From Dactylonectria macrodidyma (Eukaryota > Ascomycota > Sordariomycetes > Hypocreales > Nectriaceae), in assembly GCA_020744425.1 (NCBI GenBank), contig JAGMUV010000013.1, positions 806,001-870,000 on the forward strand: 64,000 bases of DNA. Direction: 5' to 3'. Position 1 is the stretch's first letter. Every line of letters begins with the position of its first letter. The notes under the pieces are model-generated. The model was not told where the DNA came from. It worked only from the letters and a program-made list of their open reading frames with translations, and did not search any database. The position numbers and the translations under genes are program-made. Below are positions 34,158 to 46,549 of the stretch, in pieces.

Positions 34158-36306
34158 GGCGCAGAGACGTCGCAGAGACTGGTTTTGTTCACAGATCGGA
34201 AAATATCATTTGTGTAATTATAAATTTCGCGTTGTGGCTGTCGCAGGCGCGCGAATTCGGTGGAGCTGGGCGAGAGCGAAGATCGGAGCCGGCTGGCTCA
34301 GTTTGGGAGATGCAGGGTGACGTTGGAGGCTCAACCAGCTTACAGCCCACTGGCGACGGCGATGGTGCAAAAAGGGACAAAGGACCATGTAACCGGAGCA
34401 AAGGCAAAACAAACCCGTTTTCACAAGCCTTGGGTCTGGCCTTGAAGTCACCGGCTTTGCTTCAAGACGAGAAACGGCGGGCGAGGGTAAAAAAAAATAA
34501 AAGAGAAGGAAAAAATGGAGGAGAGAAGGAGGAGAGCGGAGGAAGGCGTCAGGGAGGCAGGAGACACGAGGAGGGGTCTGTCTATGGCTCCGACTCTCTC
34601 TGTCCTCTGCCCTCTTCTCCCTCGTCTTTGGCCTTCTCTCCCACCAGCCGTTGCCCGATCGGCTACTCAAGATGCCTACCTCTATGAGAGACACGCCCAG
34701 GCAACGCATACAATACACACCCGCGGCCCAAATCGACGCCAGGTCTCGAGCTTCAAGCCACCCCCTGGAGTCTTGGAGTCTTGGAGTCCTGGGCGGGCTG
34801 CCTGAGCTGTCACGTCACTTTACAAGCCCAGTCGCCAATACACCACTCATCACTGGCTCTTGCTGGCGGGCCTCCGAAGTCTCCGGCTCGAAACCCCCAA
34901 AGCCGCAAGTCATGGAAAGACGATCAATTAGCCGGTGGCCCGACCCCCCCTGAAAGTTCTGGGCGCAGCCTCTGTTCAGAACCCTCCTTCGCCCTGCAAG
35001 CCCTGGGGCCGAACTGTCTCTGGCGGGCCATGGTGGGCAAACTCTCGCCCAGTGTGGGGTGATGTGCGCTAAAGCCGCTAACAAAACCCGGGGGCGGGGC
35101 ATGCCCTCCTTGTTCCCCTGCTGCCGGGTTGCGGGTTTAGGGGACTCTCCACGCTTTACGGTCCACGGTCCAAGGTCCACGGTCCACGCATTCATCGACG
35201 CATCCCACCACTCTCCCGATACCAACCCACCCCTCCATGAACTTTCAGGACACACAGCCTTTGTCAAAGAAGACGGTCCAATTCTTACCGTGGGATTGGG
35301 TTGCCTTACACAACCGAACGAAGGACTCTACAGTCAGCCCCATCCAATCCCTCTACTCCACATGAACTCGCCGCCAAACAAAGGAGGGGCAGTTCGTCGA
35401 GCTACTGGCCAGAGCCATGACGCATGGCAGGGCGGGTGATCGTACCCACCATGTACCAGTGTCGATGATGCAGGGAATAAACCATGCATGGTCGACTCTC
35501 TGAAGGAGGGGTGAAAGGGGGAATGAGGGGGGAATGGTAAGCGAAACCAAACCTGCTGAGCAACCCCAGCCAACTGCCTGATCGAGCCGCTGATACACGG
35601 CCTTGGCGGCTCCTGTTCGGTGTGTTTTCCATGCTTCTCCCGCAGACAAGAGGGTGTCCTGTTCGGATATTTCTTCGGTTCTTCGTTCGGGAACCGCTCG
35701 GAAAACGGGCTTGACAGCATCACGGCAAGATGCGCAGATGTGAGGGAACCGAGCCAAGATGGAGAACCCCAAACATCGAGCAACCCCCAGACCTAAGATA
35801 CGGATTGGCAGAGAGTCCATCTCCAGATTCCTAGACCAGGCCAGATGCCCATGAGACAGGCCAGATACCCATGACACGGTATACCTACACATCCTCAATT
35901 TGCAAAAAGTCGTATGTCACTGGGCCGTCCAACCTGTCAGTTCAAGTTTGCTCTGCTCTCCATCAAAGAGCGGCCCGAGCCTGGTCTGTCCATTCGTCCC
36001 CGCCCCTCGCCAGTCTAGCCCGACGGGTGCTCTCCACGGACGGAATTTACCCTTCTCGGTCCTTTACATGCATGACATCTTTGCTAGAGTGGTCCCGGGA
36101 GAAAGCTCAGTAAAGGAACGGCAACAGTTTGAGAGCTGGCACTATGCTAAACGAGTGGCTTCCCGCACTTCCCCATGATCCTTTGGGGCGCTGGTGTATC
36201 CCATTCATGCCTCACTTTCGGTCTTCCCCTCACGTGTGCAATCCGTCCCCGTCATTCCCGTCTTCAAAGGCAAAACTCTACCAACCGCCCCAATCCCGAG
36301 CACACT
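34158..36306. other. Intergenic region
   Basis: The left part is the promoter of the transhydrogenase gene. It contains GGAGTCTTGGAGTCTTGGAG near 34767 and a minisatellite-like tract at 35146-35190. No gene is supported; the overlapping frames near 35350-35900 have no motifs. Confidence 0.5.
35146..35190 (+). repeat. Minisatellite-like tract, ACGGTCCACGGTCCAAGGTC
   Basis: Units of 7-14 bases (GGTCCAC, GGTCCAA) repeat in tandem between TCTCCACGC and GCATTC. The core CCAAGGTCCACG is identical to that at 20781-20823. Confidence 0.75.
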
Positions 36307-37037
36307 TCACATCCAAAACTTCCCCACACGGCCTCCCTTTCCGATGCCGATATTACCCTCCGTGATACCGGGGGCCTTGCCGGCCACGCAGGGCGTTTCG
36401 CATCGGCCTCTAAAGTCCGGCCCAATCTTGAGGCACGTGTCGCACCCGCACAGCAGCTCAATGTGATTGCCGACTTCCTGGTTCGCACCCTCGCAGAGGC
36501 AAATGTACAGGGCGGACGTGACGTTAGACGCTGGACTCCCGCCGGGGCAGCTCGCGTGAGGCGTGCTGCAGTACCCTTGCGTGAGCTGCGGGACCGTCCA
36601 TGCCTTGGCTATGCACATTGTCAGTTGCCCGTTGATAAATAACGCAAAAGGAACAGCCAAGTCTTACGCATGCCCATGAGGACCTCGGCGCAGTACGTAT
36701 ACCCGCACTCGCAGATCGGGCCCTGGTGCGGCGCTCCCGTGCCGGTGGGTGGGGGTGGTGGGGCCGGGTCCGTGGGCTTCGGCACCGGAGGTGGAGGCTC
36801 GGACGATGGAGGAGGGGGGTCCGGGGCTGGCTCTTCAGGAGGTGGAGGAGGAGGCGGAGGAGGAGGCGGAGGGGGGTTAGGGGGAGGGGGTGCTGGTGGT
36901 TCCTCGGTAGACGGAGGAGGCGGCGGCGGCTGCGATGAAGGGGGAGGAGCCGGGATTGGGTCTGAAGACGGTGGAGGGGCCTGGGGCTTCGCCAGGGCCA
37001 GGGCAGCCAGCCCAAGAAGAGTCATCTCCAGCTTCAT
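36307..37037 (-). CDS. Secreted protein with proline-rich stalk and 12-cysteine C-terminal domain
   Basis: Exons 36668-37037 and 36307-36608 (GTAAGA...ATAG intron) join in phase to 223 residues. Residues 1-17 form a signal peptide (KLEMTLLGLAALALA). Residues about 18-105 are a low-complexity stalk of prolines mixed with Ser, Glu and Thr, with long poly-Pro runs. The C-terminal domain has 12 cysteines, enough for six disulfides: CECGYTYC, GYCSTPHASC, ALYICLC, LLCGCDTC and GRCETPC. I recall related cysteine patterns in secreted proteins of plant-associated Sordariomycetes, but I cannot verify this here. The design (stalk plus cysteine domain) suggests a cell-wall-associated or extracellular protein, possibly effector-like. 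The proline codons lie in a very G-rich + strand tract. Confidence 0.75.
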
Positions 37038-38422
37038 GGCAGCAATAATGGGACTGGGTTTTGGTTTGCAAACGATGGTATTGAGATCAGTCAAGAAAGT
37101 GAACTTGTTCTGTCGTAGACAAAACATGATGCGTAGATTGAGTGTCTTCATCATCGTTCTTATACCCAAAACCTCCCCAAGATCCATGCTCCAAGGCACA
37201 CCGAGTCCAACATCAAACCGACGCGATCGCGGAGGACCATCTCAGATCGCGATCAGTCGGTAGCAGGAGCAGGAACACGACACGTAGGTCTGACCTTGAC
37301 ATACGCCGGCAGTTAGGGCGAAGATGTCATGAATACGCGGTCAGGGTCCATTGTGGGACTGTTTGACGGTTTCCGCAACTTTGACGCTCATGAACAATTG
37401 CCGACTAGGAAGAATCTATTGATGAATGGTTTGCTCCTTCTTGGCTCGGTGAGCATGTAACGCGGACTCAGGAATGGTGAAGTCATCGTTGCGAATCGGC
37501 GCCTCTATGACACCGTACGTGGGAGTGTTGGTCGCTTAGCTGTGATGCAGGCACCGTCCAACCATCCACCTAATGTTTGAAGGCAGCAGTCTATTAGAGG
37601 TATAGGGTGTGTGCTTTTGATCCTTGTACTTACACGAAATTTGCGGTATGTCAAATATTATTGTGAGTCTTTCTGTTAACAATGACTTCTCGTGTCTATA
37701 CACCTTTGAGTCAGGGAAAGACCGAAACTATCGTGAAGTTTCGTCTAGGGTAAGTAGATACGAGCTTCGGCATTCCCCACCTCGCTGTGTAATATTCAAT
37801 ATAGATTGTGCTGTTGTAACTGTGTGATACCCCCCGTCATCAGGAACTGGGAAACCATCCAATTTGGGCTCAGATCGGTAAGATCAGATCGAGTCCCACC
37901 TGGACAGGAATTGTTACCAGATGTGGCATCTCGTCAGTTGTCATTTGAGGTGCAAAGGGCTATGCGAATCCGACGCGCAACGCTAAGTTAGAAGAGCGGG
38001 GCGATTGGTGGACTCCTCCACCGGCCCGCTGCTCATTGGTCGACGGATTCGGATTCGTATCTCATAACGTCGTCCGCCCCCGTAGCTGTTGCTAAAGGGG
38101 GTTGCATTGGCTTAGACAATCCGGGATTGAGATGGGTTGTTGTAATTATTTTAGCTGTGCTCTTTCTTGAAAATTCTTCCTTTCTCTGTTCGCCATACCT
38201 TTCGTTTACTCGTTATGAATTCATCAGACCCGTACGAAAGAATGCCGTCTCGGGGCTCATTACAAACACTTGACGGTTAGTCTAAACGCCTTGACAACCT
38301 CTTTACAAACAGCGTCTCCCAAAGTCACGATAACTACTTATATCGAGGCTGAAAGCAAATATCAGCAAAAGGAAACTTGCTAACGAAACTCAAAAGTGTC
38401 GGCCCCTGGGCGGGATCTAGAG
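37038..38422. other. Divergent intergenic region
   Basis: About 1.4 kb separates the start of the secreted protein from the start of the transporter. Both promoters must lie here. No gene is supported. Confidence 0.55.
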
Positions 38423-39988
38423 ATGGCAACCCTCCAGGGATCCCAAGACCCGGGCTCTTCGTCTGACCAGAAAGCAGCCGAAGCCGAGAAACTCCCCGAG
38501 AACCAAAACACCAAGGACACCTCCGGGATCGACGCGGACGGCCTTGTCTGGTGGGATGGCGAAGACGACCCTGAAAACCCATACAACTGGCCTCGCTGGC
38601 GCAAGAACACCAACGGCGCCCTCATCAGCCTCGTCACCTTCATCACGCCCCTGGCCTCGTCCATCTTCGCCCCCGCCGTTCCGCTGCTCATGGCCGACTT
38701 CAAGAGCAGCGACACCGAACTCGCCGCCTTCGTCGTCTCCGTCTACGTCCTTGGCTTCGCCTTCGGGCCTATGGTTCTCGCCCCCCTGTCCGAGATGTAC
38801 GGCCGCGTGCCCGTCTACCACGTCTGCAACGCCTGCTTCGTCGCCTTCACCGCCGGCTGTGCCCTTGCGCCCTCCCTGGGCAGCCTTGTCGCGTTTCGCT
38901 TCCTCGCTGGGTGCTTCGGCTCGGCGCCGCTGACCAACGGCGGTGGCAGCATCGCCGACATCTTCCCGCAGGAGAAGCGCGGCGCCGTCATGGCTGCCTT
39001 CAGCGTCGGTCCACTGCTTGGCCCTATCATCGGCCCCGTCGTGGGCGGCTTCTTGTCTGACGAGAAGGGCTGGCGGTGGGTCTTTTGGGTCGTTGCCATC
39101 GTGAGTGGCGCCATCTCCATCGCAATGCTCTTTACCATGCGCGAGAGTTATGCCCCTATCATTCTGGCCCAGAAGGCGGCTCGCCTGCGCAAGGAGACGG
39201 GCAACGAATCCCTTCGATCGAAGCTGGACTTAGACTGCTCCCGCCCAGAGCTCTTCAAACGGTCGATTGTGCGCCCAATGAAGCTTCTCCTCTTCTCTCC
39301 GATCTGTACAGTCTTCGCCTTGTTCATGGCTGTGCTATATGGCTACCTATATCTCCTCTTCACTTCAGTCCCTTACGTCTTCAGCAAATCGTACAATTTC
39401 AGCGGTAGCACCAGTGGGCTTGTCTACCTGGGTCTCGGCGTTGGATCCTTTATGGGCATGACGTGGTTCGCAGTAGACAGCGCTAGGGAGATCAAGAAGC
39501 ACATGGGCGAGGAGGGGGGCAACGCGAAGCCCGAGATTCGACTCAAGCTTCTTCCTACTGGATCGATAATTTTGCCCATCGGCTTCTTCATCTACGGTTG
39601 GACGACGGACTACGAGACGCATTGGATGGGTCCTATTATTGGACTAGGTATTATTGGCGTTGGTAAGTCCACACTGTCTACCTAGTTCCTAAACTGTTCA
39701 AGATGCTAATGCTGTGTAGGTAACTTGATATGCTTCATGGCCGTCAGTGTCTACCTCGTCGACGCCTACGAGAGGTACGCAGCCTCAGCGCTGGCCGCCA
39801 ACACTATAATAAGATCCATCGCTGGGTGCGTGCTTCCAATTTTCGGACTGAGGATGTACGACGCCCTTGGTTTGGGATGGGGAAACACCATGCTCGGCTT
39901 AGTGGCTGTGTTGCTCATCCCGATCCCATTCCTCATTGTGCGATTTGGTGAGAGGTTGAGGAAGAAGTTCAAGATGGAAGACCTCTAG
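38423..39988 (+). CDS. MFS transporter, DHA1 (drug:H+ antiporter) type
   Basis: Exons 38423-39662 and 39720-39988 (GTAAGT...GTAG intron) give 502 residues. A polar N-terminus with the family's DPENPYNWPRWRK precedes twelve predicted transmembrane helices. Signature motifs are VYVLGFAFGPMVLAPLSEMY-GRVPVYH (motif A), GPLLGPIIGPVVGGFL (motif C) and GGGSIADIFPQEKRGAVMA. The central cytosolic loop carries RLRKETGNESLRSKLD. The last helices are encoded by exon 2 (MAVSVYLVDAYERYAASALA). DHA1 members export drugs, polyamines or secondary metabolites by proton antiport at the plasma membrane; the substrate here cannot be read from sequence. An in-frame GTG lies upstream at 38396, but the ATG is preferred. 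A Zn2Cys6 regulator lies 450 bp beyond in convergent orientation. Confidence 0.9.
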
Positions 39989-40440
39989 ATGGTGTGCAAA
40001 CTTGTGCACATGTTCCTTTTCTTTGTTTATGGTTCCGCTCAGGGGGAGGGGTGCAGTTGTCACATACCATTGCAGCTGCTTGCAACTCTGACAGTACTTT
40101 GCCTAGGTCATCTATTCGGAGTATGTGTCTTCATATACAACTAGAAATAATCTAATCATAAATTCTCTTCTCATGCATCAGAGCCTGCTTCGCTGGTGGA
40201 AGATCTATCAAGTGCAAACCAAGACACGTCACACATGCACTCAGATACTGCCTTAGGGGTACCTTAGACAGGGTCCGAGCGAAAGGGTGATTAATTAAGC
40301 GAGGGAGAAGCATCTCCTTGAAAAGATTGTTAGATACTCGGCGTCTAAACACGGGACAACTGCTCCGGGAAACCATCAGGCTGGACTCCACAATCGTAAT
40401 GATATGTTAACCGCAATGTCTACATCTTGGTTCAACAATG
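39989..40440. other. Convergent intergenic region
   Basis: These 452 bases lie between the stop codons of the transporter and the Zn2Cys6 factor. No gene is seen. Confidence 0.6.
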
Positions 40441-42052
40441 CTACATGTCCATATCTTCCACGTCAATACATTCCTGCACAGATCTCTGAGGCCAGTCCAT
40501 CCATTCCTGCCAGTCATGATCTAAGCTCCGAGCCACTGCCTTTATGATATTGACTGTCCACCCATGGTTGCCGCTACCCTGGGGTTCAACGGGTTGGACG
40601 AGAGCCGCAAAGCCCTTTTTGTTGATCCAGTCTTGGTACTCAAATGGCCGAGCTAGGGCCGCGAAATGCGCCAGGATAATCAGGGCCACGGGGTGGTTTT
40701 TGTCGATCAGGTCGATAAACACATTCGTCAGGGTTATTGGCCAGAGCCATATTCGACGAGACCGACCGCTTGCGGCATCCTCTGCAAATGTAGAGTGGTA
40801 CGTGATTCGGAGCGATTCGATGGCTAACAAACAAGATGATTGAGGGTTGATTACATCAAAAGATGGGTGCATCTCTCGAGCGAGTGTAGTGAGCCGGTCC
40901 ATTTGTACTAGGAACGGCCCGGACCGCATCAACTTGATCGGTGGCAGCGGTTGCAAGAGAGGCGCCAACGGCCCATGTTCATTCCACCGTGTCAAATGGC
41001 TAAAATTCACTATGGTCTTGATGCCTTGCAAAAGCATAAATGAGTGTGCGACTTCGCTTGGCGAGAGGGGCGCCTCAGAGTCTGGTCGATCGGCAATGGA
41101 ACACATGGTGATGACAAAGATGAAGGTGGCGAGTAGGAACAAAGCCTCGCAGTTGTCATCGTTAATGTCATTAAGGTGCGTTGAAAAGTGCTGCAGAGCA
41201 AGGTTCTGGTAGTAGGACGAGACGAGAACGTACTGCCTCCGCTGGTTGGGATGGCTCTGGGCATAGTGCAATGCCGACATGGCCAGCAATCCGTGCATGA
41301 GAAACTCCTATGATGCTATGAGAAGACCGTCTCGGGATGCGTCGGTCTTGCGGAATGACTTACATGAGAAAAAGCAATCTCAGGCACTGCAGTCTTCCAA
41401 ACCGCCACGGTATCGTCGCGGCTCAGTGTTGGGAAGACAACTGTGCTGTAATGGTGGAGGAGCCGGAGGCTTTGCATCCAGCTTGGAGAAAATTGTTCAG
41501 ACGTCTCACCATTGACTAGACTTGCTGGGGTAGGAGGAGGATATGATCCCGGGGACGCCGAGTCCTGGGGAGGATTCGGGATGGAAGATGAGCCTCTTCG
41601 GATTGACGAATGGACGGTGTCAGCCTCTTGTGTCTGCGGCGAAGGAGCCGGGTTATAGGGGTTCAGTTGCGCTTGCGGCTGAGTTGATGGCCTTGGTGCG
41701 ATCGTTGCTGGTGATGATGGCGTCGGTGCTGGTGTTAATGGGACCGTTTGACAAACGGAAGACCCCACGACGCCATCATCATGCGGTGTGTGGTCGACAG
41801 TCAAGCTGCAAGGGAGGTCGAAACGAAGGCAATTGCTACAAGGACGCAGCTCATCACACTAGCAGCGGCAGTTTTAGCGAGGAATTAATCGCGTGGCTAT
41901 CGAAGAGAGCGATACTGAATATGAGAGAAGATGGAAACGCTTGGTGCTAGAGAGACTATGGCCGAACTCCTCACCTTGACGTGCCGTGCTTTGCAGCGAA
42001 GACACCCCTTTCGGGACTTTCGATGGCCAAGTCGCGTCGAGGGGGATGGCAT
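40441..42052 (-). CDS. Zn2Cys6 transcription factor (sterol-uptake-regulator-like layout)
   Basis: Three exons (41975-42052, 41364-41858, 40441-41307) join in phase 0 to 479 residues. The zinc cluster is at the extreme N-terminus and is split by intron 1: C-LR-C-KARHVK | C-DELRP-C-SN-C-LRFDLP-C. The spacing is CX2CX6CX5CX2CX6C, as required for a Zn2Cys6 DNA-binding domain. Basic residues GHRKSRKG precede it. A Pro/Ser/Thr-rich linker follows (residues about 50-150), then a helical region starting FLMHGLLAMSALHYAQSHPN, typical of the fungal-specific activation or ligand-response domain in Upc2/Ecm22-like factors. The short N-terminus and this middle region suggest the Upc2-like class, though sterol control is not shown. 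It converges with the DHA1 transporter, a possible target. Confidence 0.85.
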
Positions 42053-43658
42053 AATTTGGTGCGTACAAGCAAGCCAATTGAAATAGAATTATGCAGAAGA
42101 ATGACTGCTTCTTGTCTTGTCTTCGCTGCTCTGAGCTCTCGCCCTGCCGACGTAATTACTGACAGCGCTGGAAGTGTACGTCGTAAGTCGCGTTCGGATT
42201 CGCGAGCGGGAAAGGGATGTTCGGGATACGACGATGATGGCTTTCGGTGGAGTAACGACAAAGCGGACCAACCACAAATGCCCAGCGCGAATGTGCCTGA
42301 GGCCTCGCCCACCACGGCCGGAATATCCCATGGGTCATGAACTGAACAAGCCCCCCCTGGCAAACAGCCATCAATTCAGTGCCAGCCTCGAGGATCGCCG
42401 ATCGATCAAAATCTCCGAAGTAGCTTTCGCCACACCACTCGAGTGATTCTTACTAAAGTCTGATCTCATAATACACGAACCAGCCCGTCAATGATGTCAC
42501 GCGGCGTAATCGCGGTCAATCGGCTGGCTATTAACAGAAAGACCAAACGAATGACCGAGAAATACAAAGAAGGGTGAATGGTTAATAAAACCAAACTGGA
42601 CCGCAGATCCATCGCTGTTCAACCTCTCACAGTGGCAACTCACTCAGTCGACATGATATCTTTGGCCGACGCTGGACATCGACTTGTATAAGTCACCTCC
42701 CAGCGATATTCATGAGACCAGTACATGCCATGAAATGCGACTCCTATCCACATTTAACGTTTTCTTTTTCTCTTCCTCTCCTGTTCCATCCTCTACCTCT
42801 TGGAATGTCATCGAAAAGAATGATTCACTGCTCCAGGACGTCTTTGGGACTGGGAATGGAGACTCGTGAACACATGATACTCCTTCAGCAGTGGCTCAAT
42901 GGCCGAAAAGCCAAACGTTTCCAACTTGGATGTCTCGGTAAAGTTATCATGCGTTATTTAATACAGTCAGAAGCATTCTTCAATTTCTTGCGGCACTCGA
43001 ACAATTTTGCAAAGCCATGGTGGCATGGTGAAAGCATGTACGCTTGGTCCCTCTGTCGCCCATCCTCAGCCACCTGTGTGTTCCAGCTCCAGCCTTAGAC
43101 TCCTTCCAAATCCCAGAAATTCCTTATAGCATTTTCTTCGTGGTTCACGTTCGTTTCGGTCGTTATCGAAGTCCACTTGCACGCCGGGGGTAGTTCCTCT
43201 CTGTTCAGCCAAACTCCAACGCACAAGAATGAAATTATCTCTCGTCCAAAGACTATTGAGAGACGTCACACAGAAATAAAGTTGGAGGCAATGACAAAAG
43301 CACAAAAAGAGATAACGGAGAGGAAACCATGTTCCAACTTTCCGCAGCCAATCTTCCCCAACTTTCAGATCAAGTGTGCGAGGGTTCGTATATCTTCGAT
43401 GATCATGAACAGAGATTCTGTTCAAGCGGACAATCTCATGCTAGTCTAATCTTGGGACTCGCTTTTATAGTCGGACATGCGGTCGTAGTTCGTTTCGATG
43501 CTCGTTGATCTTTTGAGTCTTGGTCGCGGAATATTCGGTTTGGTTCTGTGCCACACTGGAATTAGTTTTGTTGATAACCGAACCGCGCGCCATCTGAAGA
43601 AGAGGTCTACCAAATGCCACGCATTGTTGGAGGCCCAAAGCCTACCATGTCTTCCAAT
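42053..43658. other. Intergenic region
   Basis: The left part is the promoter of the Zn2Cys6 gene. No gene is supported across 1.6 kb. Confidence 0.5.
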
Positions 43659-44498
43659 TCAGGACTTATGACCGAGGCTGGCATCGCCAAGTGGCGCGCC
43701 GTCATTCTGATCACTTGGGGTGTCATAAATCCTTTGAGCTTGATGCTGAAGCCAACTATCGATGTTGGGATCCTTGCATAAGCCATGAGATAAAATATGT
43801 CCCTTCAAATGATCGATGTTTTCGATAAGCAAGTTACGCTCCGCCTTCAGCATCTCGTGTCGATTCTCCGCCTCCGACTTTCTTGCCTCAAGATTCTCCT
43901 CCCATTCCCTCTTTCTCTGTCGGCATTTAGACGCTGCCAATCGGTTGCGCGCGAGAAACTGGTCTCGTTTTGTTTCCTCGTCCTCTTCGATTTCGACCTC
44001 GTCTTCCTCTCCGTCTTGCACTTCCGTGTTCACTTCCACTTTGATTGCGCTTGGTGTTGGTAGTGGTTCTTGCGATGGCTGGCTGGTGTCCTGGCCTCGC
44101 TGTTGAGCTTGTTTCTTTGGCTGCTGCTTGGCTCGACGGGGCCTTTTGCCCTTGGGTGGCGACGCAACATGCCCAATTGGATCAGATGACGTAATTGAAG
44201 CTTGAGATACTATCATCACTGGCTCGTTTGGCACGGTCTCTGGCGGTGATTGTTCGTTGTTGCTGCTGAATGATTGAGCTGTTGGAAACGCGACGGGCAC
44301 AAACGGTTCGGGTAAAGCCGCATCAAACATATCAACCGGTTCGTTCCATGTAGGACACCATATGGGAGGTGTTGTGTCGTCTGCGTCCGTAGCGAGGGTG
44401 AGCAGAGGGTCAATGTGCACAAAGCTCTGTAGCGTTGGGTTGTGACCATCGTCCCCGTAGGACCCGCTGCCATCGATGTATTGTTTGGCGGTACCCAT
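43659..44498 (-). CDS. bZIP transcription factor, ATF/CREB-like
   Basis: A single-exon frame from ATG 44498 gives 279 residues. Residues 1-110 are acidic and proline-rich, a likely activation region. Residues 114-132 are basic (PPKGKRPRRAKQQPKK), perhaps a nuclear localisation signal. An acidic block EDEVEIEEDEETK precedes the bZIP domain. The basic region (178-200) RDQFLARNRLAASKCRQRKR fits the NxxxAAxxCR rule. The leucine zipper follows, with heptads through NLEARKSEAENRHEMLKAER and NLLIENIDHLKGHIL. The C-terminal LCKDPNIDSWLQHQAQRIYD resembles the segment after the zipper in fungal AtfA-type factors, which act in stress responses. The frame remains open 28 codons upstream of the ATG, but those codons contain no ATG. 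Confidence 0.88.
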   Translation of the reverse strand: MGTAKQYIDGSGSYGDDGHNPTLQSFVHIDPLLTLATDADDTTPPIWCPTWNEPVDMFDAALPEPFVPVAFPTAQSFSSNNEQSPPETVPNEPVMIVSQASITSSDPIGHVASPPKGKRPRRAKQQPKKQAQQRGQDTSQPSQEPLPTPSAIKVEVNTEVQDGEEDEVEIEEDEETKRDQFLARNRLAASKCRQRKREWEENLEARKSEAENRHEMLKAERNLLIENIDHLKGHILSHGLCKDPNIDSWLQHQAQRIYDTPSDQNDGAPLGDASLGHKS

Positions 44499-46549
44499 TC
44501 TTCCCCTCTTGTCGACTAGTATATTCCTGTCGGCGTATTTCTGCTTTTGTCTCGATCGTCGCTGGTCTAAACTGTTGCACACCGGCTGTCCCGGCTGCTG
44601 CTCCGGGGTCCGATGGGGGCAAGTTCAAAGAAGTCGGGGGCTCAGGGAGCCGTGGGTGGTGATTTCGTGGCAGAAACAGTCGGGTAGAAACCTCGTGACG
44701 TATCGATTTGATGAGAGAGAGACTGCGGAATTGAGGCTGGCTCGGGTCGAAGATGGAAGGGAATCACGGCGCCGGGGAACTCAGTGTAGCTCGTCGCGAA
44801 AACCGTTGAGGCAACGATGGAAGTAGTAGATCCTTCTAGACGTAATTCTTCCCGATGTGTTGGCGATGAAAGAAGAGCTTTGAGATTCCCTAGTGTCAGT
44901 CTTGATGTGGGAGATGAAGATGCACCGTCTCTTGCAGGGGCGTTGGTCGGTGGCCTGCATAATGAGGACGCCGACTGGTTAGGCTGGCACGTTACCGGAG
45001 AGTCCCTAACGGGACACTGCTACACCCCCAAAGCAATATGTAGGCACTGTAGCAGTGCAGATACAAAGAAGCAGCGGAGCTGGGACTTTCTTTTTCCTTG
45101 GTCTATTCATTCCGTTTCCATACTTGACCTCAAGACTACCCCTATTCTCCATCCACGAGACTAGGTGAACCCCAAGGACACCACCGGCAAGGAAACATGT
45201 TGTAGAAAATCCCGACCTAGGAGCCGCAGTGGGCTGGAACATCGTGGAGAAGATCAGGGATTGAGGCTGAAAGTCGAGAATGCGTGCACAGTGAAAATCT
45301 AGCTTGGCTGCCGGTTGAGCAGCTCGCTCTACTTATGTGACAACACAACGTGGCAAAGCGACGAAAGCGCCACCTGGAGGCCGGATAATGAGGTGTCAAG
45401 TGTCATAGATGCCGCCGGGGAATTCGGTCTATTTCTATTTGGTGCACCGTGGCGAGGCTGGCCGGCAGGGGGGAGGTAGTATCCAGTCTTGGCTTCAGCA
45501 CAGATCCGCGACCGCCCGAACCCTCCTTTACGCTCGCATAATGACACGCCTTTGACGACATTCTGCTTGACAATGACAGTCAGGACCGGAGGGTCGCGAG
45601 ATCTGCGCAGTTCCGATATAAATAAACGGATAAATAACAAAGGTCATGGCCAGTTAGTGGGTCCACCTCGATCAGAAAGAGAGCTTCCCTGAGCCCCGTG
45701 TAGATCCGTCCCACAAGGTCCAACTTACATGGCTCATCGGAAAGCAGACTTGTCTTCATTTCTTCCAAGCTATACGCCGTACGGTGTCATCCTGAGAGAC
45801 AGCTAGACTGTAGCTCATTAGAGGGGATCCACGGCCTTCATAGTCTGCTGCGGTCACCATCCCATGCGTGGCAACACTAGGGAGAGCGGAGAGAATGCTC
45901 CGGCCACGGGGCCACTTGGAGCACATTGACGGGGGGAGGGAAAGGGACTGCTCTCACTAGGAACAAAAAGTCCTATGCAAGCGATGCCCCCTGTCAGCCA
46001 ATTGATACCGAGGGATGCAGTGGCGGCCTCCACGGCGGACACGGTCACGGCTCCGGGGTGGAACTTGAAGTCTTACAAGCTGTGAGACTGTTGGCGGATG
46101 TCCCGAGTTGGGAGCAAAGAAAAACGGAAAAGGATTAGTTCTGCGGGGAGCCGGACTGGGTGCCGTGACCATCTGGCATCCTTTTGCTCATTCGCTGACC
46201 ACAACAGTAATTGCGGGCCAGTCGCCCTTCCACTGTCGCATTCATTCGAGATTCTAAGTTGCCCCTCCTGTCACTGTCACTAAGAAACCTCATCATCTGC
46301 ACGTGCCAGCTCACGTGCACTTGGGCATTTGGCATTTACCCCGTCACATGACCTCGCGACAGTCCTTTGAACGCGCTCACTCACTGCCCGTGACCAGAAC
46401 ATCGCAATCAACTTGACTCACCGAGGAAAAACTCCAGATTTGCGTGCACTATCACGGTCGAACAGCCTACACTCTTCTTCATCTCCAAATCTTCCATTGA
46501 CGCTCTTAATTTCTCTATCTACCGACCCCAAATCGAACCCAAATCAACC
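44499..46549. other. Divergent intergenic region
   Basis: Two kilobases separate the bZIP start from the RPA3 start. The right 400 bases read as a short leader for RPA3. I see no supported gene; frames are short and motifless. Confidence 0.5.

Noticed and set aside
36670..37263. A glycine-rich + strand frame of 197 codons.
   Set aside because: It is the complement of the proline codons of the secreted protein on the minus strand, which has a signal peptide, an intron and a cysteine-rich domain.
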